Shown here: positions 42,144-49,255 of the stretch, in pieces
Position numbering within the stretch: position 1 is the first letter of the stretch
Layout of the letters: each line of letters starts with the position of its first letter
Source of the DNA: an uncultured Finegoldia sp.
GTDB lineage: Bacteria > Bacillota > Clostridia > Tissierellales > Peptoniphilaceae
Direction: 5' to 3'
DNA length: 49,255 bases
Assembly (NCBI RefSeq): GCF_900766215.1
Contig: NZ_CAAFUQ010000092.1
Span: forward strand, 1-49,255
Position numbers and translations under genes: made by a program
The notes under the pieces: generated by a model
Seen by the model: only the letters and a program-made list of their open reading frames with translations
The model's database searches: none
What the model was told of the DNA's origin: nothing

Positions 42144-43880
42144 TTAGCCCTTCTTATTTTGTTCACGATACATTCTCGTGTAAATCTTGCCATTTGCCAA
42201 CAATTCTTCGTGCGTTCCTTTTTCCACAACAACTCCCTTGTCCAACACATAAATGCAATCCACGTTTTTAATCGTAGATAGCCTGTGTGCGATTATAAAC
42301 GTAGTCCTGTTTTGTTTAAGCTTATCAATCGCATACTGAATCACAGCTTCTGTCTGCGTGTCGATGTTTGCAGTCGCCTCGTCCAAAATCAGAATCTTCG
42401 GATTGGTGATGTAACTTCTCGCAAATGCTATAAGCTGCTTTTCACCTGCTGAGAAACTTGCCCCATTGTCCTTGACTTCCTCATCAAGACCATTTCTGAA
42501 ATCTATCAACCTATCCGCACCGATATCCCTCAACGCATTCTCGACTTCCTCATCTGTAAAATCCTTGTCGAGCCTGATGTTACTCCTAACATCTCCCATA
42601 AAAAGCACCGGATCTTGTGGCACCAAGGAAATATTCTTCCTTATAGAATCCACGCTGTAGTCGTTGAAGTTCTTGCCGTCGATTTTAATCGCACCTTTTT
42701 GAGGCTTATAAAATCCTAAAAGCAAATTAATTATCGTAGTCTTGCCACTTCCAGTAAATCCTACAAATGCAACACTTTCTCCGCTTTTTATATCAAGCGA
42801 CAAATCTTTTAGTACAGGTTCGTTTTCAATATACGAAAAATCCACATTTTCAAACTTCACATCGCCCTTGATATCGCCAATTTCTCGTTCCGGAAACTGT
42901 TCAACTTCAGTGTCCAACAATTCAAACACATGCTCTGCTGCACTGAACGATTGCTCCAACGAGCCCATTCTTTCCACGCAGTTACTGATGTACAAGAAAG
43001 TCCTCGAAGTGTATTCCATCGTCAAATACATGCTCCCCAACTTTACATCAGTATTTCCTGTCAAAACATTGTACGCATAAATCCCAAGTATCGTAATCGT
43101 TGCAAAATTTCTGAGAAGCTGCGACACATTGTAGCTCATCGTACCGTAAGCCCTCGTAACCATATATCCGTAATCATACACGTTTTTCGCAGAAGTTTCA
43201 TAATCCTTGCTGAAATCCTCTTCCAAATTATACGCCTTGATTATCTCAATATTATTGATAGTCTCGTTGATTTTCGCATTCTCTTCGCTAATGTATTTTC
43301 TCATATTTGTAAATGCAAAGCGTGATTTTTGCAAAAATTTCTTAAAAATATAAAACATAATTGGGAAAAATAGGCACACAATAATCCCGATTTTCGTGTC
43401 AGTTATAAGCGCCATTGCAATCATGAAAATACTCACGATTACGCTTACCATAAGCTGTGCCAACACCATTTGGTAGAAACTCTTCACAGTTTTCGTATCG
43501 TTTGTAATTCTGCTGACAACTTTTCCCGCCGGTAAATTATCGTAAAAAGATATCGGCATTTTTTGAATGTGATCGTACACATCCATTTGCATTCTGCGTG
43601 CGATTTTGTTCGCAGTTTTCTCCAAATACACCGTAGAATTGTACTTCCACAGTGAATCCACGAAGAAAACCACCGCATACAAGCACAACACCAACGCTAA
43701 TTTTCTAATATTGTATACAAGTTTTTCTCCTGTAAGTAAATTGTTGATGATATACGCCAATATAATCGGCCCGATAATCTCGAATATCGTCATCAACACC
43801 GTAAACACCATCCCTATCGTCAAGTTTTTCTTCTCGTTTAGGGAGTATTTTATAATTCTATTCGTCACACTCTTTCTCAT
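42144..43880 (-). CDS. ABC exporter half-transporter, catalytically canonical subunit (second pair)
   Basis: The start is MRKSVTNRIIKYS, 7 nt after GGAG; it overlaps the partner gene by 23 bp (578 residues). The transmembrane domain spans about 15-300. Walker A GFTGSGKT is at about 374-381, the signature FSAGE is non-canonical (476-480), Walker B ILDEA has the catalytic glutamate, and the switch histidine is in IIAHRLST. With its partner it should form a heterodimer in which only one ATP site is complete. The substrate is unknown. Confidence 0.87.
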   Translation of the reverse strand: MRKSVTNRIIKYSLNEKKNLTIGMVFTVLMTIFEIIGPIILAYIINNLLTGEKLVYNIRKLALVLCLYAVVFFVDSLWKYNSTVYLEKTANKIARRMQMDVYDHIQKMPISFYDNLPAGKVVSRITNDTKTVKSFYQMVLAQLMVSVIVSIFMIAMALITDTKIGIIVCLFFPIMFYIFKKFLQKSRFAFTNMRKYISEENAKINETINNIEIIKAYNLEEDFSKDYETSAKNVYDYGYMVTRAYGTMSYNVSQLLRNFATITILGIYAYNVLTGNTDVKLGSMYLTMEYTSRTFLYISNCVERMGSLEQSFSAAEHVFELLDTEVEQFPEREIGDIKGDVKFENVDFSYIENEPVLKDLSLDIKSGESVAFVGFTGSGKTTIINLLLGFYKPQKGAIKIDGKNFNDYSVDSIRKNISLVPQDPVLFMGDVRSNIRLDKDFTDEEVENALRDIGADRLIDFRNGLDEEVKDNGASFSAGEKQLIAFARSYITNPKILILDEATANIDTQTEAVIQYAIDKLKQNRTTFIIAHRLSTIKNVDCIYVLDKGVVVEKGTHEELLANGKIYTRMYREQNKKG

Positions 43881-45606
43881 AAGCACTCTCCACTGTCTGT
43901 CTCAAATATTGCTCCTTGTACCAACCATCTTGTTTCATCAAAGAGTCGTGAGTCCCTCTTTCAACTATTCTGCCGTTTTCAAGAACGATAATCTCATCTG
44001 CATCCTTCACCTGGCTAATCCTGTGAGTTGCGATGATATTCGTCTTGCCGGAGCGAATCATTCTGAAATTATCCAAAATGTTCTTCTCCGTCGTTCCGTC
44101 CACAGCACTCATGCAATCGTCCATAATCAAAATATCCGGATTCTTTATCAAAGCCCTCGACAACGCAATCCTTTGTTTCTGACCGCCCGACAAACTAATT
44201 CCCTTTTCTCCACACAACGTGTCCGCTCCATTCACAAGCTTATCCAAATCCTTCTCAAAATCGCTCATTCGTATAGCTTCCATCAATTCTTCATCCGTTG
44301 CATCCTTGTTTGTAAGCTTGATATTTTCGCCAATAGTCTTCGAAAAAATCATGTGGTTTTGTGGAACATATCCCATTCTTTCTCTGACTGATTCGATAGT
44401 ATAATCGGTCAAGTTTTTGTCATTCAAAAGTATCTCGCCATCTTCCACATCGTAAAATCTAAGAAATTGCTTCAACAAAGTAGTCTTGCCACTTCCAGTT
44501 TTCCCCAAAACGCCCAAAGTTTTTCCAGGTGTAATTAAGAAATTGATATCACTGAGAACATTCTCCTTCGAACTCGGATACTTGAATGACAAATTCCTAA
44601 ACTCAATCGTAGGATTTTCCTTCAAATCAACAGCATCAGGTTTATTCACAATGTCTTCCTTGTAATTCCACACCTCTTGAATCCTGTCCATACTCGCATC
44701 GGCTTGCTTCTTCACGCTGATGAAATCGCCCATGCCAATCATCGGCCAAATCAACAAATTCAAATAAAACATAAAACTCATCAGTCTTCCCACAGTAATG
44801 CTTCCAGTTCGTATCAAATAAGTTCCATAAGAAATCGCCAACACATAAGTCATAACCTCAATCGGCTTTTGAATTGGACCATACCATGCGATTAACTTTG
44901 CAGTCGCCATGTTTTTTTCGTACAAATCATCTGCTCTGTCTTGGAACTTCTTTCTTTGAAAATCCTTCAAATTATTTGCACGAACCACACGCACACCACT
45001 TACAGTTTCCAAAGTCTGATCATTCATCTTATCAAATGATTTTTGCGACTCATCAAAAGTCGTATTCAATTTGTTGCCGATTTTGTTACTCACCACAACC
45101 AAAATCGGAAGTGGAAGAACGCTCAGCAAAGTCAACCTGAAATCTGTCGTCACAATCATCACGATAACTATCAAAATAGGATAAAAAGTCGAATCAAACA
45201 AACTCATCAGACCGTATCCCGCAAAATCTCCCAAAGCGTACGGATCATTTGTAGCCTTCCCCATCAAAGACCCCGTGGAATTCTTCTCGAAAAACTCCGG
45301 CGATTGTTTCAAATATTTGTCGTACAACCTTGTAGTCACCAAATACCTAATCGTGTCATCGCCCCTAAACACATTCAAATTCCACACAACGCTAACCACA
45401 TAACACAACACACTTGCAACCAAGCAAATTCCCAAATTAATCTTCAAATTTTCAGCTGTCACATTCTTGTTGAAAATATTGTCCGCCACATTACCAATCA
45501 TGTACGGCAAAATCAACTTGAAAGCATAATCAAAAATAAGTGCGATAATTGCGATTATGTAGCTTTTCTTGTAGTAATCAATAAACCACTTATACCTTTT
45601 TAACAT
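43858..45606 (-). CDS. ABC exporter half-transporter, degenerate-site subunit (second pair)
   Basis: The start is MLKRYKWFIDYYKK behind AAAGGAG (582 residues); the longer open frame runs into the upstream gene. Walker A GKTGSGKT is at 368-375 and the perfect signature LSGGQ at 472-476. Walker B ends in MDD, so D497 replaces the catalytic glutamate; the switch histidine H528 is kept. The signature here completes the active site of the partner. It is the first gene of the ABC-ABC-malQ operon. Confidence 0.87.
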   Translation of the reverse strand: MLKRYKWFIDYYKKSYIIAIIALIFDYAFKLILPYMIGNVADNIFNKNVTAENLKINLGICLVASVLCYVVSVVWNLNVFRGDDTIRYLVTTRLYDKYLKQSPEFFEKNSTGSLMGKATNDPYALGDFAGYGLMSLFDSTFYPILIVIVMIVTTDFRLTLLSVLPLPILVVVSNKIGNKLNTTFDESQKSFDKMNDQTLETVSGVRVVRANNLKDFQRKKFQDRADDLYEKNMATAKLIAWYGPIQKPIEVMTYVLAISYGTYLIRTGSITVGRLMSFMFYLNLLIWPMIGMGDFISVKKQADASMDRIQEVWNYKEDIVNKPDAVDLKENPTIEFRNLSFKYPSSKENVLSDINFLITPGKTLGVLGKTGSGKTTLLKQFLRFYDVEDGEILLNDKNLTDYTIESVRERMGYVPQNHMIFSKTIGENIKLTNKDATDEELMEAIRMSDFEKDLDKLVNGADTLCGEKGISLSGGQKQRIALSRALIKNPDILIMDDCMSAVDGTTEKNILDNFRMIRSGKTNIIATHRISQVKDADEIIVLENGRIVERGTHDSLMKQDGWYKEQYLRQTVESAYEKECDE

Positions 45607-45628
45607 ACTTACTCCTTTACTTTTGCAA

Positions 45629-45655
45629 TAAAAAATAGGGCTCATAAAGAGCCCC
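45629..45655 (-). terminator. Terminator between the hypothetical gene and the ABC operon
   Basis: GGGCTC pairs with GAGCCC over five bases; TATTTTTT follows on the minus strand. No separate promoter for the ABC genes is evident after it, so they may depend on read-through. Confidence 0.8.
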
Positions 45656-45667
45656 AAATAGCAAATT

Positions 45668-46162
45668 CTATTTTTGCAATAATTTAATGATGTGTTCTCT
45701 GAAATCTTCTCCGTCCATAGTAACAGCACCTGTGCCACCAAAAATATCCACAGATACCTTGAAGAAGTTCACAACTAATTTGTCTCCCAAATCATAGTGT
45801 TCTTCAATATGACCTGGAACGAAAATCAATTCCTTCTTGTCTGTTTCAACATCATCAAGATTCAAATGTTTGATAGGGTCAACCATGGCTTCAACCACAC
45901 CCATATCTTCCATCATCCACATGTTGTTGTTCCAGAATCTTTTTTCTTCAGGACTTCCACCATTCAAAAGCTCTTTGTTTGTAATAGATGATAAAACTCT
46001 TCTTACAGCTTCCTCATCAAATTTGTCATTGTATATTAACTTCATTTCATCTCTATTAGCTACATCAATGATAAAAGATTCAGCAACCTTTTGACCTTCT
46101 GACGCTGATTGCCAGAAATATAGCATCATTTCAACTACTTCATTATTAATTTTAATGTTCAT
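45668..46162 (-). CDS. Hypothetical cytosolic protein
   Basis: This 164-residue acidic protein has no signal peptide or membrane helix. A predicted helical first half (EVVEMMLYFWQSASEGQKVAE) is followed by a beta-rich part (KELIFVPGHIEEHYDLGDKLVVNFFKV) and a glycine-rich turn (IFGGTGAVTMDG). I do not recognise the family with confidence. It has its own strong promoter, AAGGAGG ribosome site and terminator, so it is expressed as a single gene. Confidence 0.7.
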   Translation of the reverse strand: MNIKINNEVVEMMLYFWQSASEGQKVAESFIIDVANRDEMKLIYNDKFDEEAVRRVLSSITNKELLNGGSPEEKRFWNNNMWMMEDMGVVEAMVDPIKHLNLDDVETDKKELIFVPGHIEEHYDLGDKLVVNFFKVSVDIFGGTGAVTMDGEDFREHIIKLLQK

Positions 46163-46203
46163 TATTCAGACCTCCTTCTCTCTAAAAATTCTCTATATTA
46201 AAT

Positions 46204-46232
46204 ATTATACAACTAACAAAAACTTTTTCCAA
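46204..46232 (-). promoter_or_regulatory. Promoter of the 164-residue hypothetical gene
   Basis: On the minus strand TTGGAA (46232-46227), 17-bp spacer, TATAAT (46209-46204). Confidence 0.7.
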
Positions 46233-46268
46233 CAAAATTTTCAAATTTTATCATATTTTCCAATAATT

Positions 46269-47054
46269 CTACAAATTTTCTTTTTTCAAATCCGCATACA
46301 CCTTCATCGTATCATCATATCCAAGCTTCAAACCGTATCGCATCTTTTCCTTTTCAAACTCCAAAACTTTTGGAAAATCTCTGTCCCACGTTTTAATAAT
46401 CGTGTATTTTGGATTTTTCTTCAACTTATTCGTCAACAAATACGGCTTCAACGATACAAGAACAATCTCATCACACACATCATCAATCATCTTGTACGGA
46501 TTATTCTCCATATATCCGCCGTCAATCAACCTCTTGCCGTCCAATTTTTCTTGCTTAAACACCAACAAATTCGAACTCGCACGCAAATAATCACGCAAAT
46601 GACCTTGTGGAATATCCTCAATAAACAAATTCAAAAGCCTTCTTTGTTCCACATCAACAGTATTAAGCCCGAACTTCATCTTGGATTCACGGACTCTCTT
46701 CTCATCAATATATTCGCTCAACAACTCATTCAAAGGCTCCACCCCGAAACCCTTGTTATCGATAAAATCCTTCGCCAAGCCTAGCTTATCCTTAGCATTA
46801 TCCAAACTTAAACTCTGTTCCATAATAGAATTGACATCATTGTCCTTTAAGCTAATCACATCATCATAAGTCAAATTCTCCCACAATTTATACGCAATCT
46901 CCCAATCGCCCTGACAAATCATAGCCGCATTGATAGCACCAATCGAAGTTCCCACAACATAATCAAAGTCAATTCCCATTTCCACCAACGCCTTGTAAGC
47001 GCCAATCTGATAGCAGCCCCTCGCTCCGCCGCCTTCCAACACTAACCCTCTCAT
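46269..47054 (-). CDS. Patatin-like phospholipase (RssA type)
   Basis: This 261-residue serine hydrolase has an oxyanion loop EGGGARGCYQIG (7-18), nucleophile S37 in VGTSIGAINAA, and dyad aspartate D178 in IDGGYMENNP. No signal peptide is seen, so it is probably a cytosolic or membrane-surface acyl hydrolase. The ATG follows AAGGGGG. It is divergent from the YdcF-like gene. Confidence 0.87.
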   Translation of the reverse strand: MRGLVLEGGGARGCYQIGAYKALVEMGIDFDYVVGTSIGAINAAMICQGDWEIAYKLWENLTYDDVISLKDNDVNSIMEQSLSLDNAKDKLGLAKDFIDNKGFGVEPLNELLSEYIDEKRVRESKMKFGLNTVDVEQRRLLNLFIEDIPQGHLRDYLRASSNLLVFKQEKLDGKRLIDGGYMENNPYKMIDDVCDEIVLVSLKPYLLTNKLKKNPKYTIIKTWDRDFPKVLEFEKEKMRYGLKLGYDDTMKVYADLKKENL

Positions 47055-47065
47055 AAAAACCCCCT

Positions 47066-47113
47066 TCTTAATATGATTATATCATCAACCAACCCTCAAT
47101 TGTGTGATATAAT
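47066..47113. promoter_or_regulatory. Divergent promoters of the patatin and YdcF-like genes
   Basis: The plus strand has TGATATAAT with the -10 box at 47108-47113 for the YdcF-like gene; the minus strand has a TGATATAAT (-10 around 47076-47071) for the patatin gene. Both are extended -10 boxes with weak -35 regions. Confidence 0.5.
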
Positions 47114-47133
47114 TTTTCGTGAAAGGAATACAC

Positions 47134-48060
47134 ATGAACGCACTTCTACTAACATCTGCGATACTTCTAATAATCGCAGCCACAGACAACTTCATAAGTA
47201 TGTTCACAGCAACAAGCATCGTTTTGTTCGCAATTAGTGCCATCGAACTAATATTTGCGCCACGTTCAAATATAATCTTGAACATAATCATAGCGATCAA
47301 CGTAATCACAAATTTATTTATCCTTGCGATAATATCATACAGACTCTACCAAAAAGCAAAAGTCAAAGCCAACATCGCACTTCACTTATCGGCAAGTTTA
47401 TTATACATCGCAATGATAGCAATAAACCTGTTCAAAATATTTGACCTTTACAAATACATAATAGGAATGAATTTGTATCTAAGCTTGATGGTATTGTCGC
47501 ATTTACTTGGAAACCTCATAATCAAATACAAAAAAATCGCCACAGATTTTGACTACATCGTAGTCCTTGGAGGATCCATGAAAGGAATCGAACTGTCTGA
47601 TCTCATCAAACAAAGAATGCTCACATCATTCGCCTACTACAGAACCAATAAAAGCATTATGATATTTTCCGGTGGCAAATCCAACGGAGACATCGAAGAA
47701 TCCGTAGCCATGAAAAACTTCGCCGTCCAAAACAACATCCAAGACACAGATATTTTATTGGAAAAACTTGCCATGAACACAATGCAAAACATAGAATACG
47801 TAAAAACACTCATACAACAACAAGATGCAGAGTGCGACACAAAAAAAGTCTGCGTCATCACCAACAACTTCCACGCATTCAGAACCAAACTCATCTGCAA
47901 CAAAATGAAAGTCAATTGGACAGTAATACCCGCAGAATCTAACCTCAACTCCAAAATCAACACCTACCTAATAGAATTATTAGCCGCAATCTATCTGGAC
48001 ATCGTAGTTCACATCATAATGCTTCTCATCATCACCATTGTAATTGGCATCTTAGTATAA
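47134..48060 (+). CDS. Membrane protein with YdcF/SanA (DUF218) domain
   Basis: The start is MNALLLTSAILL, 7 nt after AAAGGA (308 residues). Five or so hydrophobic helices fill residues 1-130. A DUF218 domain follows: FDYIVVLGGSMKG (about 143-155), IMIFSGGKSNGDIEESVAM, MNTMQNIEYVK and VCVITNNFHAFR. A last helix closes the C-terminus. DUF218 proteins such as SanA and YdcF are linked to envelope functions; the reaction is not known. Confidence 0.8.
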   Translation: MNALLLTSAILLIIAATDNFISMFTATSIVLFAISAIELIFAPRSNIILNIIIAINVITNLFILAIISYRLYQKAKVKANIALHLSASLLYIAMIAINLFKIFDLYKYIIGMNLYLSLMVLSHLLGNLIIKYKKIATDFDYIVVLGGSMKGIELSDLIKQRMLTSFAYYRTNKSIMIFSGGKSNGDIEESVAMKNFAVQNNIQDTDILLEKLAMNTMQNIEYVKTLIQQQDAECDTKKVCVITNNFHAFRTKLICNKMKVNWTVIPAESNLNSKINTYLIELLAAIYLDIVVHIIMLLIITIVIGILV

Positions 48061-48109
48061 TTGTAGCTATATTGTAGACATTCTCCTGATTGGAAAATCG
48101 AAATAGTGG

Positions 48110-48115
48110 TATAAT
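48110..48115 (+). promoter_or_regulatory. -10 box of the lipoprotein gene
   Basis: TGGTATAAT (extended -10), about 28 bp before the ATG. Confidence 0.5.
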
Positions 48116-48143
48116 ATATATAAAGAAATCGGAGGAGGATTTT

Positions 48144-48749
48144 ATGAAAAATATTAAAAAATTTGGATTATTACTTGCATTAATCGCTTCAGTATCATTA
48201 TCAAGCTGTAGCAGCGAACAATCATTGAATAAACCAGATACAACAACATCAACAGCTGAAGACAGCAAAAAAGATACAGCAGCCAACACACAAGAAAACA
48301 AAAAAGAAGACAAAGAAAACAAAGAAGACAAAAAACCAGAAGAAACAACAGAAGCTACAGAAAAAGGCGAAACAAAAAAAGACAACCAACAAGAACTTAC
48401 AGATGATGAAAAAGCAACACTAGATGAATTTGTAGAAAGATTAGAAAAATACGAAAACGGAACAGCAGGCGCATCACTAAAAATGGATAGACTATTCACA
48501 GAAATGGTCAACAGATGCACATCATTAGAAACAAAACCAGAAAAATCACAAGAATATCTAATCAAAAAAGTATCCCAAGTCAAAGACACTGAAAACTTCA
48601 AACAATCAGTAAAAGGACTAAAAGATACCATAGAATACTACAAATCAAACAAACAACAATACATCCAAGAACTAAAAGACAGTGGCGCAACATGGGATCC
48701 ACAAATCAAACTAGAATCCTTGGAAAATGTACTAAACAAATTACAATAG
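48144..48749 (+). CDS. Putative lipoprotein
   Basis: The start is MKNIKKFGLLLAL behind GGAGGAGG (201 residues). A type II signal peptide ends in LSSC with C22 as the lipidated cysteine. Residues about 25-85 are a low-complexity spacer rich in T, K, E and D, as if to reach through the cell wall. The remaining 115 residues form a predicted helical domain. I recognise no family for it. A strong terminator follows. Confidence 0.8.
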   Translation: MKNIKKFGLLLALIASVSLSSCSSEQSLNKPDTTTSTAEDSKKDTAANTQENKKEDKENKEDKKPEETTEATEKGETKKDNQQELTDDEKATLDEFVERLEKYENGTAGASLKMDRLFTEMVNRCTSLETKPEKSQEYLIKKVSQVKDTENFKQSVKGLKDTIEYYKSNKQQYIQELKDSGATWDPQIKLESLENVLNKLQ

Positions 48750-48756
48750 AAATGAT

Positions 48757-48788
48757 GAAAGAAGCTGATAAAACAGCTTCTTTTTTTG
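48757..48788 (+). terminator. Terminator of the lipoprotein gene
   Basis: AAAGAAGCTG pairs with CAGCTTCTTT over a six-base loop; seven Ts follow. Confidence 0.9.
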
Positions 48789-48813
48789 AGACTGTGAAAT
48801 AGTTTGTGTATAG

Positions 48814-48846
48814 AATCCTCCTGATATAATAGAAATCAGGAGGATT
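48814..48846 (+). promoter_or_regulatory. Fold-back hairpin sequestering the transposase ribosome site, with -10 in the loop
   Basis: A perfect 12-bp stem pairs AATCCTCCTGAT (48814-48825) with ATCAGGAGGATT (48835-48846). The right arm contains the AGGAGGA ribosome site. TATAAT (48825-48830) runs from the stem end into the loop, so a transcript from this promoter would start inside the right arm and lack the left arm. Only outside read-through RNA can form the hairpin. Confidence 0.65.
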
Positions 48847-48851
48847 TTAAA

Positions 48852-49255
48852 ATGCCAAGAAAAAGACCAGAAACAAGACTAAACAAAATATCTAAGATGT
48901 TAATCGAAGAGTATCAACCAGAAACAGTACAAGATCTTCAAGAAGCTTTGAAAGATCTTCTAGGAGACACAATGGAGCAAATGTTAAAAGCAGAGTTAGA
49001 TGAACATCTAGATTATGAATATGGTGAAAAACCACTGTCATTAAACACAAGAAATGGATCAAGTAAAAAAACAGTTAAATCATCATACGGAAACATAGAC
49101 CTAAACATTCCACGAGACAGAGAAGGATCCTTTGAGCCACAAGCATTGAAAAAATATCAAAAAGACATATCAAACATAGAAAACCAAATAATATCTATGT
49201 ATGCAAAAGGAATACCCTCGCCTAATAATATCATCAACTCATTTCATTCGTTGGA
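48852..49255 (+). pseudogene. IS256-family transposase, apparently interrupted (partial)
   Basis: From ATG 48852 the frame reads MPRKRPETRLNKISKML, then LLGDTMEQMLKAELDEHLDY, SYGNIDLNIPRDREGSF and ISNIENQIISMYAKGI, all typical of the N-terminus of IS256/Mutator transposases. After MYAKG (about residue 119), where the family continues with a TTRDI-like block, the frame turns to IPSPNNIINSFHS, which does not fit. This suggests an insertion or rearrangement near 49210, before the catalytic DDE region. The window ends 45 bp later, so this is not certain. Confidence 0.65.

Larger units (their letters stand above)
48788..49255 (+). mobile_element. IS256-family insertion sequence, left part
   Basis: The segment begins right after the lipoprotein terminator. 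GAGACTGTGAAATAGTTTGT (48788-48807) looks like a left inverted repeat, 64 bp before the transposase ATG. The right end is outside the window, so the exact boundary and target duplication cannot be checked. Confidence 0.65.

Overview
The window is AT-rich, low-GC Gram-positive, strictly anaerobic chromosome. Ferredoxin-linked 2-oxoacid chemistry, L-cysteine desulfidase, oxygen-sensitive radical-SAM enzymes (ThiC, MoaA), a T-box leader and AGGAGG ribosome binding sites all fit the Clostridia/Tissierellia. Overall gene content and style look to me like Finegoldia magna or a close anaerobic coccus. That is recognition from memory, not a database match.

Layout. 1-1450: end of an integrative element (RepA-type initiator with internal iterons, plus a DnaC-like loader) abutting the 3' end of rlmD. 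1448-6755: rlmD, then a MarR-controlled heterodimeric ABC exporter. 6850-10288: thiC under a TPP riboswitch, then moaA and a moaC-MOSC fusion. 10353-16125: a GIY-YIG-like/TPR protein with a small membrane protein, an AIM24-like protein, and two transporters (YkvI-like, YjiH-like). 16128-23382: type I restriction operon hsdM-hsdS-hsdR with a SIMPL protein and a small hydrolase as tail genes. 23439-23733: a 41-residue LDCC-motif microprotein. 23748-26859: a CI-like repressor / ImmA protease / Y-family polymerase / YolD operon. 26907-32571: a T-box-controlled operon for a four-subunit 2-oxoacid:ferredoxin oxidoreductase, a phenylacetate-CoA-ligase-type enzyme and an aminotransferase. 33294-38086: dipeptidase, DUF819 transporter, cysteine desulfidase, DNA-deoxyinosine glycosylase. 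39185-40619: thiE and thiD. 40679-45606: a second heterodimeric ABC exporter coupled to malQ. 45668-48749: a hypothetical protein, a patatin, a YdcF-like protein and a lipoprotein. 48788-end: an IS256-type insertion sequence that looks interrupted.

Two things stand out. First, eight copies of a 165-185 bp palindromic repeat lie in gaps at 11.96, 14.44, 32.67-33.10 and 38.21-39.12 kb. Their arms differ between copies but stay self-complementary, with paired compensatory changes, so the fold rather than the sequence seems conserved. Second, the T-box operon joins an acyl-CoA ligase, a CoA-dependent 2-oxoacid oxidoreductase and a Met/aromatic-type aminotransferase. Control by uncharged tRNA implies that it makes an amino acid, by activation, reductive carboxylation and transamination of a carboxylic acid. 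The specifier register and the T-box/acceptor position fit tRNA-Met best, which would make it a possible methionine salvage route from a methylthio-acid. That is a hypothesis.

No tRNA, rRNA or CRISPR array was recognised.
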